Positions 34,017 through 43,377 are shown, numbered from the stretch's first letter. The stretch: DNA of 64,000 nt from Candidatus Kouleothrix ribensis (GCA_016722075.1 JADKGW010000002.1:310001-374000); one strand, 5' to 3'. Numbers and translations are program-made. The notes: generated by a model from the sequence alone, not told the origin.

Positions 34017-34258
34017 TGCCGCCTGCAACCCGCCAATCGGTTCATAGGTTAGAAGGTTCGCAGGTTAGAAGGTTCGCACCCCGCCAACCTGCAACCTGCG
34101 AACTTGCAACCTGCAACCTGCGAACTTGCAACCTGCAACCTGCAACCTGCGAACTTGCACCCCGCCAACCTGCAACCTGCAACCTGCGAACTTGCAACCT
34201 GCACCCCGCCAACCTGCAACCTGCAACCTGCAACCTGCAACCTGCAACCTGCTCCCCG
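34017..34258. repeat. AACCTGC heptamer array with conserved head
   Basis: After a non-repetitive head of about 70 bp (34017-34090, containing AGGTTAGAAGGTTCGC twice), the sequence is a phased series of CAACCTG heptamers with GAACTTG and CCCCGCC variants. The same head and array occur in opposite orientation at 38378-38613. Because 7 is not a multiple of 3, every frame reads a similar Cys/Ala/Thr-rich pseudo-protein, so the ORFs here are not genes. Confidence 0.88.
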
Positions 34259-34267
34259 CCGCCCGGC

Positions 34268-35266
34268 TTACTTCTGGAAGGCGGCGTCGAAGGCCACCCG
34301 GCTGGGCGGGAAGTCGTTGCGCTTCACCAGCGCACAGGCCTCGGCCGCGCCGAACTCGCGATCCATGCCGCTATCTTCCCACTCGACCGAGAGCGGCCCA
34401 GTGTAGCCGATCCGCGTGAGCGTGCGGAAGATCGGCCCCCACTCGATCCCGCCGTGGCCGGGCGACACGAAATCCCAGCCGCGGCGCGGGTCGCCAAAGT
34501 TCAGGTGCGAGCCAAGGATGCTGGTGCGGCCGTTCAGGTTGCGCCGGCTCTCCTTCACATGCACGTGATAGATCCGGTCGGCGAAGGTCTCGAGGAACAG
34601 CACCGGGTCGACAAACTGGTGGTGCAGGTGGCTTGGGTCGAAGTTGATGCCGAAGGCCGGGCGCCGGCCGATCGCCGCGAGTGTCAGCTCGGTAGTTGCG
34701 ATATCGTAGGCGATCTCGGTCGGGTGAACCTCGAGGCCGAAGCGCACGCCGGCAGCGTCGAACGCGTCCATGATCGGGTTCCAGCGATCGGCGAACTCGC
34801 GATAGCCGGCCGCGATCGTGGCGGGGTTGTTCGGCGGGAACGAGTATAGCAGGTGCCAGATCGGCGAGCCGGTGAAGCCATTGATCTGCGTCACGCCAAA
34901 CGCCCTGGCGGCCTGGGCGGTCTTCTGCAGCTCTTCGGCCGCGCGCTGGCGCACGCCTTCGGGCCGGCCGTCGCCCCAGACATACGCGGGCAGAATCCCC
35001 TTGTGGCGCTCGTCGATCAGCGCATCGGCGACGCACTGGCCCACCAGGTGGCTGCTGATCGCGACGCAGCGCAGGCCGTGGGCATCGAGCAGCTCGCGCT
35101 TGCGGCGCAGGTAGCCATCGTCCTCAAGCGCCTTATCGACCTCGAAGTGATCGCCCCAGCAAGCCAGCTCGAGCCCGTCGTAGCCAAAGTTGCGGGCCTT
35201 TCTGGCCAGCTCTTCCAGTGGCAGATCGGCCCACTGGCCGGTGAACAGTGTGACTGGACGTGCCAT
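34268..35266 (-). CDS. Sugar phosphate isomerase/epimerase (xylose-isomerase-like TIM barrel)
   Basis: A 332-residue AP-endonuclease-2/xylose isomerase-like barrel. Metal and substrate residues are in GLELACWGDH, GLEVHPTEIAYD, NFDPSHLHHQ, VHVKES and LSVEWED, in the right order. AGGAGG precedes the ATG. It is followed upstream on the same strand by a Gfo/Idh/MocA oxidoreductase gene (71-bp gap), a common pair in inositol or rare-sugar catabolism. Substrate unknown. Confidence 0.88.
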   Translation of the reverse strand: MARPVTLFTGQWADLPLEELARKARNFGYDGLELACWGDHFEVDKALEDDGYLRRKRELLDAHGLRCVAISSHLVGQCVADALIDERHKGILPAYVWGDGRPEGVRQRAAEELQKTAQAARAFGVTQINGFTGSPIWHLLYSFPPNNPATIAAGYREFADRWNPIMDAFDAAGVRFGLEVHPTEIAYDIATTELTLAAIGRRPAFGINFDPSHLHHQFVDPVLFLETFADRIYHVHVKESRRNLNGRTSILGSHLNFGDPRRGWDFVSPGHGGIEWGPIFRTLTRIGYTGPLSVEWEDSGMDREFGAAEACALVKRNDFPPSRVAFDAAFQK

Positions 35267-35337
35267 TGGTGTTCCTCCTGGGATACTGTACAGAACGCAG
35301 GCGGTGGCCCGCGTATCGGGCCGATCTTGGCTTCAGC

Positions 35338-36501
35338 TTAGTACGCGGGTTCGGCCCAGGCGCGGCTGCCCGCCGATCGCTCGACCGCGTCGAGGATGGC
35401 CTGGCAGCGCACGCCATCCTCGAAGGTGGCCGCAGGCGCCGTGCCGGCGGCAATGCCGTTCAGCAGGTCGTAGACGCCGTGGGTAAAGGTGTGCTCCCAG
35501 CCGATGATATGCCCAGCCGGCCACCACGCGCTCATATACGGGTGCGCGCCGCCGTCGGTCACCTGGATGTTGCGGAAGCCGCGCACATCGCCGGCGTCGC
35601 TGTCGAGCAGCACATTCAGCTCGTTCATGCGCTCGAGGTTGAACACAATGCTGCCCTTGCTGCCGTTGATCTCGAAGCTATTAAAGTTGGCGCGGCCCTT
35701 GGCAAAGCGCGTAACCTCAAATGTGCCGATCGCGCCGTTGGCGAACTGGGCCATGAACAGCGCCGCGTCGTCGACCGTCACCGGGCCGAGCGCCTGGCCG
35801 GCGGTGGCGCCCAGGCCGGCGGTGGTGCCGCCCAGCACCGGGCGCTGCTTGATGAACGTGGTCAGCAGCCCGCTCACCTGGCTGATCTCGCCCACCAGCA
35901 TACGCGCCAGGTCGATCACGTGCGCGCCCAGGTCGCCGAGCGTGCCCGCGCCGGCCAGGTCTTTCTGCAAACGCCAGACCAGCGGGTAGCTCGGGTCCAT
36001 GATCCAGTCTTGCAAGTACACCGCGCGCCAGTGATAGATCTGGCCGATCCTGCCGTCGTCGATCAGCCGCTTGGCCAGCTGCACGGCCGGCACGCGCCGG
36101 TAGTTGAAGTTGACCATGCCCACCACGCCGGCCTGCTGTACCGCCGCCTGCATCTGGCGGGCCTCGGCCAGTGTATTGGCCAGCGGCTTCTCGCAGAACA
36201 CGTGCTTGCCATGCGCGGCCGCAGCGATCGCGATCGGGGCGTGGCTATCGCCTGGCGTCGACACATCGATCAGGCCGATGTCGTCGCGCGCCACCAGTAC
36301 GCGCCAGTCGGTCTCGTAGCTTTGCCAGCCCAGCTGGGCGGCGGCAGCGCGCACGGCGGCCTGGTCGCGGCCGCAGATCGCCGTTAGCTCGGGCCTGAGC
36401 GCCAGGTCGGGGAAGAAACGCGCAACCTGGCGGTAGGCGTTCGAGTGGGCCTTGCCCATGAACTTATAGCCAACCAACCCGACCCCAATTGTGCCTGCCA
36501 T
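35338..36501 (-). CDS. Gfo/Idh/MocA-family oxidoreductase
   Basis: A 387-residue NAD(P)-dependent sugar or cyclitol dehydrogenase. The N-terminal Rossmann motif is GVGLVGYKFMGKAHSNAY, followed by VSTPGDSHAPIA and the typical CEKPLANT segment with the conserved Lys. The C-terminal domain has the GDLGAHVIDLA His region. AGGAGG precedes the ATG. It is the first gene of the two-gene unit with the isomerase at 34268. Confidence 0.9.
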   Translation of the reverse strand: MAGTIGVGLVGYKFMGKAHSNAYRQVARFFPDLALRPELTAICGRDQAAVRAAAAQLGWQSYETDWRVLVARDDIGLIDVSTPGDSHAPIAIAAAAHGKHVFCEKPLANTLAEARQMQAAVQQAGVVGMVNFNYRRVPAVQLAKRLIDDGRIGQIYHWRAVYLQDWIMDPSYPLVWRLQKDLAGAGTLGDLGAHVIDLARMLVGEISQVSGLLTTFIKQRPVLGGTTAGLGATAGQALGPVTVDDAALFMAQFANGAIGTFEVTRFAKGRANFNSFEINGSKGSIVFNLERMNELNVLLDSDAGDVRGFRNIQVTDGGAHPYMSAWWPAGHIIGWEHTFTHGVYDLLNGIAAGTAPAATFEDGVRCQAILDAVERSAGSRAWAEPAY

Positions 36502-36630
36502 GCCATCCTCCTGCGTTCAGAGCGGCGAGTTCGCGCTATGCGCAAGTATAAGGGATCTTCTGATTGTTGCGGTAGCCGGCGGCGCGCCTGTGCGCCTGTG
36601 CGCCTGCGCTGGGCTACCAAAACCCAGGTT

Positions 36631-36657
36631 TTGAAGCCGCCTAAACTATGGTATGAT
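36631..36657 (+). promoter_or_regulatory. Promoter candidate TTGAAG-N15-TATGAT
   Basis: A -35-like TTGAAG (36631-36636) and -10-like TATGAT (36652-36657) lie 32 bp before the deaminase ATG. The spacer is slightly short. Confidence 0.35.
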
Positions 36658-36688
36658 GCCAGGCACAGCCGCATGAGCAGGAGTGTGT

Positions 36689-37144
36689 ATGACCGCAGCG
36701 CTCGACTATTCCAGTATGCTCGATGTGGCAATTGCCGAGGCGCGCCAGAGCCTGGCCGAGGGCGGCATCCCGATCGGCGCGGCCCTGTTCGATCGGCAGG
36801 GCACCCTGCTGGGGCGCGGCCACAACCGGCGCGTGCAAGAGCACGACCCATCGGTGCATGGCGAGACCGACGCGTTCCGCAAGGCCGGCCGCCAGCGCAG
36901 CTACCGCGGCACGATTATGGTCACCACGCTGGCGCCGTGCTGGTACTGTAGCGGGCTGGTGCGCCAGTTCAACATCGGCACCGTGGTTGTCGGCGAGACG
37001 GTCAACTTCCAGGGCGGCATCGGCTGGCTGCGCGAGCATGGCGTCACGGTGATCGACCTGGCCTCGGCCGAGTGTGTCGAGCTGCTGGCCGGCTACATTG
37101 CGGCCAACCCGCATGTCTGGAATGAGGATATTGGCGAGGAGTAG
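36689..37144 (+). CDS. Nucleoside/base deaminase (CDA-fold, CodA-like yeast type)
   Basis: A 151-residue zinc-dependent deaminase of the cytidine/deoxycytidylate family. Zinc ligands are in VHGETDAF (His57, catalytic Glu59) and APCWYC (Cys84, Cys87). The size and the W-x-E-D-I-G-like ending resemble yeast-type cytosine deaminases and guanine deaminases. ATG 36689 has AGGAG at 36679-36683; an in-frame GTG two codons earlier is less likely. It fits the base-salvage theme of the window. Confidence 0.87.
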   Translation: MTAALDYSSMLDVAIAEARQSLAEGGIPIGAALFDRQGTLLGRGHNRRVQEHDPSVHGETDAFRKAGRQRSYRGTIMVTTLAPCWYCSGLVRQFNIGTVVVGETVNFQGGIGWLREHGVTVIDLASAECVELLAGYIAANPHVWNEDIGEE

Positions 37145-37179
37145 CGCCGCCGCCCCCCATAGCACCGATCGGATCACGT

Positions 37180-38364
37180 ATGCCACAACTCGACGACCTG
37201 TTCGCGGCGCGCGCGCGCGCGCTGCCGCCACCGATCTTCGGCCCTGGGATGCCAGACGGCCCCGACGCGCCGATCAGCCTGGCCTACGGCTATGCCGACC
37301 CGCAGCTGTTCCCGCGAGCCGGCCTGCTGGCAGCCACTGCTGCAGTGCTCGAGCACGACGCGGCCCTGGCGCTCAACTACGGCGACGACTTCGCCGGGCT
37401 GCGCGAGCTGGTGGCCGGGCGCCTGCGTGCCGAGGGTGTCGAGGCCGACGACCCGAACATCATTGTGACCTACGGCTCGAGCCAGATCCTGGCGCTGCTG
37501 CCGCAGCTGTTCGTCGAGCCGGGCGACACCGTACTGATCGAGGGGCCTAGCTTCATGGGTGCGGTGCGGCGCTTCGCCGACGCCGGCGCGCAGCTGGTTA
37601 CGGTGCCGACCGACGCGCAGGGCATGGATGTGGATGCGCTCGAGGCCGCGCTGCGCGCGCTGCGCGCGCGGGGCACACGCGCCAAGTTCATCTACACCAT
37701 CCCGACGTTCCACAACCCGACTGGCGCGACCATGCCGCTGGCGCGGCGCCAGCAGCTGGTGGCGCTCGGCGCCGAGTATGGCGTGGTAATCGTCGAGGAC
37801 GACGCCTACGGCGACCTGCGCTTCGAGGGCCGGCCGCTGCCGAGCCTGGCCGCGCTCGACCAGGCCGGCTGGGTGATCCGAACCGGAACATTCTCGAAAA
37901 TCCTCGCGCCGGGCGTGCGCGTCGGCTGGGCCTACGCGCGGCCCGAGCTGATCACGCGCTTCCACGCGTTCAAGGTCGAAGGGCCGAGCGGGCCGTTCCT
38001 GACGCGCGTGGTTGCGCACTACTGCGCCGAAGGCCGGCTCGAGGCGCACATCCAGCAGCTGATCGCGCACTACCGGCACAAGCGCGACGTGATGCTCGCC
38101 GCGATTGCGCGCGAATTTCCGGCCGAGACGGTGGTGCTGCACCCTGAGGGCGGCTTCTTCGTGTGGTGCCGGCTGCCGCAGGGCATACGCGCCGAGGCGC
38201 TGCTGCAGCAGGCCGAGCACAATGGCGCGCTGTTCGTGCCCGGCACGCGCTGCTTCGCCAACGGCACCGGCGACGACGCCATCCGGCTGGCGTTTAGCTT
38301 CCAGCCGGCCGAGCGCATCGCCGAAGGGATCGCGCGGATCGGCGCCGCGATGCGCAGCCTCTAG
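37180..38364 (+). CDS. PLP-dependent aminotransferase (class I/II, LysN/MocR-core type)
   Basis: A 394-residue aminotransferase without an N-terminal helix-turn-helix. Cofactor residues: N179 in HNPTG, D208 and Y210 in VEDDAYGD, and the Schiff-base Lys240 in GTFSKILAPGVRVGW. The domain matches 2-aminoadipate or valine-pyruvate-like transaminases; the amino donor is not clear. It lies 35 bp after the deaminase gene and may be co-transcribed. Confidence 0.87.
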   Translation: MPQLDDLFAARARALPPPIFGPGMPDGPDAPISLAYGYADPQLFPRAGLLAATAAVLEHDAALALNYGDDFAGLRELVAGRLRAEGVEADDPNIIVTYGSSQILALLPQLFVEPGDTVLIEGPSFMGAVRRFADAGAQLVTVPTDAQGMDVDALEAALRALRARGTRAKFIYTIPTFHNPTGATMPLARRQQLVALGAEYGVVIVEDDAYGDLRFEGRPLPSLAALDQAGWVIRTGTFSKILAPGVRVGWAYARPELITRFHAFKVEGPSGPFLTRVVAHYCAEGRLEAHIQQLIAHYRHKRDVMLAAIAREFPAETVVLHPEGGFFVWCRLPQGIRAEALLQQAEHNGALFVPGTRCFANGTGDDAIRLAFSFQPAERIAEGIARIGAAMRSL

Positions 38365-38377
38365 CGTTTTAGACGTT

Positions 38378-38613
38378 CGTTGCAGGTTGGCGGGTTGCAG
38401 GTTGCCTCGGGGTGCAGGTTGCCTCGGGGTGCAGGTTGCCTCGGGTTGCAGGTTGCAAGTTGCAAGTTCGCAGGTTGCAAGTTCGCAGGTTGCCTCGGGT
38501 TGCAGGGTGCAGGTTGCCTCGGGTTGCAGGGTGCAGGTTGGCGGGGTGCGAACCTTCTAACCTGCGAACCTTCTAACCTGTGAACCGGTTGGCGGGTTGC
38601 AGGCGGCACGACG
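38378..38613. repeat. GCAGGTT heptamer array with conserved head (opposite orientation)
   Basis: Phased GCAGGTT units with GCCTCGG and GCAAGTT variants end at a conserved head (38540-38613) holding GCGAACCTTCTAACCT twice, the reverse complement of the head at 34017-34090. The flank GGCGGCACGACGCACTACG is also shared with the other copy. Confidence 0.87.
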
Positions 38614-38622
38614 CACTACGCA

Positions 38623-38808
38623 CTACGGACACAGGCAGGCGGCACGATCGCTGCGCCCCAGCGCGTCGTAGCCGTAGGTCGTCGTGCCGTCGCCGGTCAG
38701 GTTGCCGGCCGCGTCGTAGCTGAAGCCGTCGATCTGATTGGCGGCGTTGAAGGTCTGTGTCACAGTGCGCGTGCCGTTGAGCCACACACCGGTGCGGTTG
38801 CCGGCCAG
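38623..38808 (-). pseudogene. RHS/YD-repeat fragment 1
   Basis: About 60 residues of YD-repeat sequence (FSYDAAGNLTGDGTTTYGYD) with no complete RHS protein around it. Upstream (higher coordinates) the match ends exactly at the LAGNR codons, where a 58-bp junction (38797-38854) leads into the long repeats; the same junction is at 46111-46168. Downstream it stops soon after ALGRS. A remnant, not a functional gene. Confidence 0.75.
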
Positions 38809-39690
38809 GATACACGCTAACGCGCGCCCTGTGGGTATTCCCAGCCGCACCGCCATGCGCTCGCGGCGCGCGCCGGTCGCATCAATCCGGCGATCTCCCC
38901 TCCGCGTGCGTCCGCGTCCTAGGTGTCTTCCCCGCTCCACCGCCGTACGCTCGCGGCGCGCGCCGGTCGGGGGCCTGGCCCCCGACGCACCCGCCAGGGG
39001 CGCGGCCCCTTGGAACCCCGATTTGATGCATTCCGATGCGGGAACGCCGCCATGCATGCCCACGCGGCATGGGCGGGCGGCCGGGCGCTGGGCAGGTGGG
39101 ATGGGCGCGATCCCTCGATTGCCGTGGTTTCATGCAGGCAACGAACGGAGGGGCGGATCGCATCCGCCCGGTTGGCGTTGCCACCGGCCATGCGCCGATC
39201 GGGCGGTCATCCCATCCGCGTGCGTCCACGTGCGTCCGCGTCCAAAATGGGCGCGTTCCCATCGATTGCCGTGGTTCCATGGAGGCAACGAACGGAGGGG
39301 CGGATCGCATCCGCCCGGTTGGCGTTGCCACCGGCCATGCGCCGATCGGGCGGTCATCCCATCCGCGTGCGTCCGCGTGCGTCCGCGTCCCACGTACCTG
39401 CCTGTGCGCGTGGCGCGGTCGCACCAATCCGGCGATCCCCCATCCGCCCCCGGCCGCGTGCGTCCGCGTCCCACGTACCTGCCTGTGCGCGTGGCGCGGT
39501 CGCACCAATCCGGCGATCCCCCATCCGCCCCCATCCGCGTGCGTCCGCGTCCCACTCACACGGCCATGCGCTCGCGGCGCGCGCCGGTCGGGGGCCTGGC
39601 CCCCGACACCCCCGCCAGGGGCGTGGCCCCTTGGAACCCCGATTTGATGCATTCCGATGCGGGAACGCCGCCATGCATGCCTCGTGCCGC
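38809..39690. repeat. Long repeat block R1
   Basis: Composite non-coding repeats. A landmark module with the GTCGGGGGCC-T-GGCCCCCGAC hairpin, then CCAGGGGC/GCCCCTTGG, then GATGCATTCCGATGCGGG, occurs twice (landmark at 39025 and 39645). A CATCCGCGTGCGTCCGCGTC-type unit with CACGTACCTGCCTG is tandem at 39391 and 39472 (81-bp period). An inner block with GGGGCGGATCGCATCCGCCC, a perfect hairpin, occurs at about 39155 and 39297. Several-hundred-codon ORFs in all frames are produced by base bias and periods divisible by 3. Confidence 0.8.
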
Positions 39691-39701
39691 AGGCGCTGTG
39701 C

Positions 39702-39707
39702 TATAAT
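39702..39707 (+). promoter_or_regulatory. -10 box candidate TATAAT for the PIN toxin-antitoxin pair
   Basis: A perfect TATAAT 56 bp before the antitoxin ATG, just where repeat block R1 stops. No clear -35 box. Confidence 0.4.
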
Positions 39708-39763
39708 GCGAGTAGGCGCCCGGTGCAAAGCGCTAACTATCCAGGAACCAACGAGGGGATGCC

Positions 39764-40009
39764 ATGGAACCTGTCGAGACCAGCCAATATGCGCATGTGT
39801 TGCAGACAGTGCGCTCCTGGAGTGCGGCTGAGCGCTTAACCCTGATCCAGGACGTGCTCCGCACGCTAACGCTGGTCGATCGACCACAACGCCCCCACCC
39901 AACCCTTGATCAAGCGCGTGGGCTGCTGCGTACCGATCGCCCTACACCAACCGATGCCGAGGTTGCGCAGTGGCTTGATGAACGGCGGCAGGAGCGGTTT
40001 GGCCAATGA
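39764..40009 (+). CDS. Antitoxin-like small protein of a PIN toxin pair
   Basis: An 81-residue protein, mostly helical (TVRSWSAAERLTLIQDVLRT) with an acidic/basic C-terminus (DAEVAQWLDERRQERFGQ). It is encoded directly before and overlaps (ATGA) a PIN-domain toxin gene, the usual antitoxin position. The protein family is not recognised with certainty; function is inferred from position and size. Confidence 0.7.
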   Translation: MEPVETSQYAHVLQTVRSWSAAERLTLIQDVLRTLTLVDRPQRPHPTLDQARGLLRTDRPTPTDAEVAQWLDERRQERFGQ

Positions 40010-40413
40010 AGGTCCTGATCGACACCAATATCATCCTCGATGTTCTGCTCGATCGAGCACCCTTTGCCAACGAGGCGAGTGCGATCTGGGCGGCGTGTGA
40101 TGCAGGCCAGATCAGCGGGGTGCTTGCCGCGACGACACTCACCGACATTTTCTATATCGCCCGGCGGGCCACCAATACCGCCACCGCACAGATCGCGGTT
40201 GGGCTGTGTTTGGCGACATTTGCCATCTGCGCGATCGATCGGGCGGCGCTTGAGCGAGCGGCGAGCTTACCAGGGGCGGATTTCGAGGATAACGTGCAGC
40301 TGGCGTGTGCGTTGAACGCCGGCCTTGATGCGATTGTTACCCGGAACAACCGCGATTTCGGCGCTGCGCCGATTCCGGTGCTCACGCCGGCCGCGCTACT
40401 CGCCCAACGCTAA
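40006..40413 (+). CDS. PIN-domain ribonuclease toxin (VapC-like)
   Basis: A 135-residue PIN-domain protein. Acidic metal-binding residues are at MKVLIDTNIILDVLLDR (Asp6), FEDNVQLACALNAGLDAIVT (Asp at about 94 and 107) and NNRDF. It would cleave RNA when free of its antitoxin. It overlaps the antitoxin gene by 4 bp. The pair is embedded between repeat blocks R1 and R2, which suggests it moved together with them or stabilises the island. Confidence 0.85.
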   Translation: MKVLIDTNIILDVLLDRAPFANEASAIWAACDAGQISGVLAATTLTDIFYIARRATNTATAQIAVGLCLATFAICAIDRAALERAASLPGADFEDNVQLACALNAGLDAIVTRNNRDFGAAPIPVLTPAALLAQR

Positions 40414-40429
40414 CCCCGTTTCCATCCCC

Positions 40430-41540
40430 ACGCGTGCATGCGCGCCGGTCGCTGCGCGGTCGCATCAATCCGGCGATCCTCATCCGCGTGCGTCCGCGTG
40501 CGTCCGCGTCCCACTCACACGGCCATGCGCTCGCGGCGCGTGGCGCGGTCGCACCAATCCGGCGATCCCCCATCCGCGTGCGTCCGCGTTCGTCCGCGTC
40601 CCACTCACACGGCCATGCGCTCGCGGCGCGCGCCGGTCGGGGGCCTGGCCCCCGACACCCCCGCCAGGGGCGCGGCCCCTTGGAACCCCGATTTGATGCA
40701 TTCCCATGCGGGAACGCCACCGTGCATGCCCACGCGGCATGGCGTGGCAGCCGGGCGTGGGGGCAGGTGGGATGGGCGCGATCCCTCGATTGCCGTGGTT
40801 CCATGCAGGCAACGAACGGAGGGGCGGATCGCATCCGCCCGGTTGGCGTTGCCACCGGCCATGCGCCGATCGGGCGGTCGTCCCATCCGCGTGCGTCCGC
40901 GTTCGTCCGCGTCCCACGTACCTGCCTGCGCGCGTGGCGCGTGGCGCACCAATCCGGCGATCCTCATCCGCGTTCGTCCGCGTGCGTCCGCGTCCCACTC
41001 ACACGGCCATGCGCTCGCGGCGCGCGCCGGTCGCACCATCCGGCGATCTCCCATCCGCGTGCGTCCGCGTCCCACGTACCTGCCTGCGCGCGTGGCGCGG
41101 TCGCACCAATCCGGCGATCTCCCATCCGCGTTCGTCCGCGTGCGTCCGCGTCCCACTCACACGGCCATGCGCTCGCGGCGCGCGCCGGTCGGGGGCCTGG
41201 CCCCCGACGCCCCTGCCAGGGGCGCGGCCCCTTGGAACCCCGATTTGATGCATTCCGATGCGGGAACGCCACCGTGCATGCCCACGCGGCATGGGCGGGC
41301 TGGGTGTGGGGCGGCGGGATGGGCGCGGTCCCTCGATTGCCGTGGTTTCATGCAGGCAACGAACGGAGGGGCGGATCGCATCCGCCCGGTTGGCGTTGCC
41401 ACCGGCCATGCGCCGATCGGGCGGAGTGGCGGGCCGTTGTCCGTGCCCGTCCGCGTTCGTCCGCGTCCCAATAATCATGCGCGCCGGTCGTACCATCATC
41501 CCCGTCCGCGTTCGTCCGCGTCCCACTCGCGTGCGTGCCT
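40430..41540. repeat. Long repeat block R2
   Basis: Second composite block, same modules as R1: landmark module at 40695 and 41248, CCCACTCACACGGCCATGCGCTCGCGG units near 40510, 40607, 40995 and 41154, CACGTACCTGCCTGCGCG units near 40915 and 41073, and GGGGCGGATCGCATCCGCCC near 40823 and 41370. Overlapping 170-380-codon frames here have no protein signature and consist of Arg/Ala/Pro-rich translations of the repeats. No gene is supported. Confidence 0.8.
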
Positions 41541-41863
41541 TGTGGCAGAGGCATGTGGCGAGCAGTTCGATCGCACGGAAACACGCTGACGTGTGTTTGC
41601 CACGCCCGTAGCGGTTTCGCGCTGCTGGGCCGCTCGTTCGCGCCGACTACCTGCCCCTGACGCGCGGCTGGGACGACAACGCCAACCCAACCACGGCAAC
41701 GTGTTCAAGGGCTTTATAGGCGCCTACTTACCCGATTGGGAAGGGCGCGCGCAGCGGCTGCGACATGAGTACCCATACTGCGACGTAATACGCTAGGCTT
41801 GTTCGGCAGCAGCGGCTTGGTTGGCTCACGGCCTTTGGATGCAATTGCTATTCAGTACTTCGG
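41541..41863. other. Unassigned spacer with possible gene fragments
   Basis: About 320 bp between repeat block R2 and the DUF5615 gene. In one frame RADYLPLTRGWDDN and in another NVFKGFIGAYLPDWEGRAQR look protein-like but lie in different frames and break off, which suggests a decayed or frameshifted gene end on the + strand. I cannot identify the family. Confidence 0.3.
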
Positions 41864-42211
41864 CTAGATATAGCGGAGTTGGTTGTGCATCTCGTCCGCT
41901 GTCACCTGGTTGAGGATCACCAGCAGACGGCGCACGAGTTCATACGGATCATGGCGCACCGCGATGATGATGCCAGCGTGGGCTTGTCCTGTGGCGAAGT
42001 AGCGTTGTGCAAGCGCCTCAAAATCCGCACGATTATGCGTGACAAACGCTTTCTGGTAGCTGACCGCATAGCCCAATTGAGCCGCATCATCGCGCCCAAG
42101 TTGACCAGCATCGCGTGTCGTGAGCACCGCAAAACCACGCGCGCGGATGAGATTGGCCACAAGCACATCGACATCTTCGTCGAGATAGAGTTCAACGAAG
42201 AGCTGGCTCAC
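41864..42211 (-). CDS. DUF5615 PIN-like toxin candidate
   Basis: A 115-residue protein starting FVELYLDEDVDVLVANLIRARG, with the D-E-D motif and later TRDAGQLGRDDAAQL and THNRADFEAL typical of the DUF5615 PIN-like group. Start is GTG at 42211, overlapping the DUF433 stop (GTGA). DUF433-DUF5615 pairs are regarded as toxin-antitoxin-like modules; here the pair faces the PIN pair across repeat block R2. Confidence 0.82.
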   Translation of the reverse strand: MSQLFVELYLDEDVDVLVANLIRARGFAVLTTRDAGQLGRDDAAQLGYAVSYQKAFVTHNRADFEALAQRYFATGQAHAGIIIAVRHDPYELVRRLLVILNQVTADEMHNQLRYI

Positions 42212-42489
42212 GGTACACGTATCAATGGGTCAATGAGGTCGTCAGGAATGCGGTTGCGCTCGATATACGAATTAATCTCGTCCTGGTTGTCACTGTAGTA
42301 GCTAAGCGCATCAAAAACTTGGGCAAGTGTAAGGTGGGCTAAACGGCTGGGAATACTTTCTGGGGCGATTCCCTGCCGCCACATTTCGGCGATTGCCCGT
42401 ACAGGCGTGCGGGTGCCGCTGATGATCGGCTCACCGCTCAGAATACGGTCATCGGTAACGATATAACGATGTGCGGTTAGCTGTGCCAT
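42208..42489 (-). CDS. DUF433 antitoxin-like protein
   Basis: A 93-residue protein with the DUF433 core: DDRILSGEPIISGTRTPVRAI, then LTLAQVFDALSYYSDNQDEIN. The fold is a small helix-turn-helix. It is the first gene of the pair with the DUF5615 protein and overlaps it by 4 bp. Likely DNA-binding antitoxin that autoregulates the operon; inference from family. Confidence 0.82.
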   Translation of the reverse strand: MAQLTAHRYIVTDDRILSGEPIISGTRTPVRAIAEMWRQGIAPESIPSRLAHLTLAQVFDALSYYSDNQDEINSYIERNRIPDDLIDPLIRVP

Positions 42490-42592
42490 AGCCCGGACCT
42501 CTCTGATGGGGATAGCAATCAGGTAAACTCTATCCGTCGTATTGTACTACATCTTGGAGCGTAGAGCAGAGTTGCTGTCCAACACGGGATCG

Positions 42593-43255
42593 CTATCGCC
42601 ATAGATACGGATGCAAACTATACGGCGTCTCCGCCGCCCCCGCCGCCGGGTCGCGGCTGACAAACCGACCCTGCGCACTATTGTACCACCGCGCCCGCAG
42701 ATACACATCGCTACCCTGCTGCAGCTCGCCGGTGAAGCCGAAGGTCGGCACACTGCCGCTCTCCACCGTGCCCCACGGGTCGTAGGTAATCACGCCCTGC
42801 GGCACGCCGGCCTCGCTGACCATGCGGCGCACGCTGCCGAGTGCGTCGGCAACATACCACGTGCGCACGGGGCTCGTTTGGGTGGCCAGGCGGCCCATGC
42901 CATACAGGTAGTCGGTGCGCGTGGCCCCGGTGAAGGTCTGGAGCACCTGGCTGAGGGGCGCAACCAAATCCTGGGTGAAGCGAGTCGTGACGCCAGCGGT
43001 GAGCTGGGAGATGAGCGCGCCGTCGCCGTTGTAGGCGTAGGTCGTGCCACCACGCGTCGTCATGCGATTCAGCGCGTCGAAGGTGGACGCCGCCATGCCG
43101 TCGTTGGCCAGGTTGCCGGCCAGGTCGTAGGTGGAGCCGGCAGTGGTGATCTCGTTGGCCAGGTTGTAGGTGGTGATCACCGGGGCCGCGCCGTTGACCG
43201 ATACCGAGGTGCGGTTGCCGGCCAGGTCGTAGGTGTAGCGCCGCTCGCGAAGGGA
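42593..43255 (-). pseudogene. RHS core fragment 2 (orphan core)
   Basis: An open frame covering the RHS-repeat-associated core: YTYDLAGNRTSVSVNG at the upstream end, several YD repeats, RTWYVADALGSVRRMV, YDPWGTVESG and LRARWYNSAQGRFVSRDP. It ends soon after SLHPYLWR, where a C-terminal tip would start, and at 43258 a stop and AT-rich DNA cut off the N-terminal part. It closely resembles the core at 45450-46119. This is the pattern of a displaced orphan RHS module. Confidence 0.8.
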
Positions 43256-43377
43256 ATGTCAATCAATACCGAATTCGTCTGGCAGAGCATCTGCAGAAAT
43301 TCACGCGCGATTTTGAATGTAAGCCATTGTGCTATATGCATGGTGCATATAGCAACTCTTACTTGGTTATGCTTTTA

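Noticed and set aside
34042..34419. Short Cys-rich frames in the heptamer arrays
   Set aside because: A 7-bp repeat produces similar pseudo-peptides in all frames; no gene evidence.
40434..41589. Overlapping open frames of 170-380 codons in repeat block R2 (and similar ones in R1 and R3)
   Set aside because: They are Arg/Ala/Pro-rich translations of tandem repeats with periods divisible by three, exist in several frames and both strands at once, and show no domain, RBS or codon pattern of real genes.
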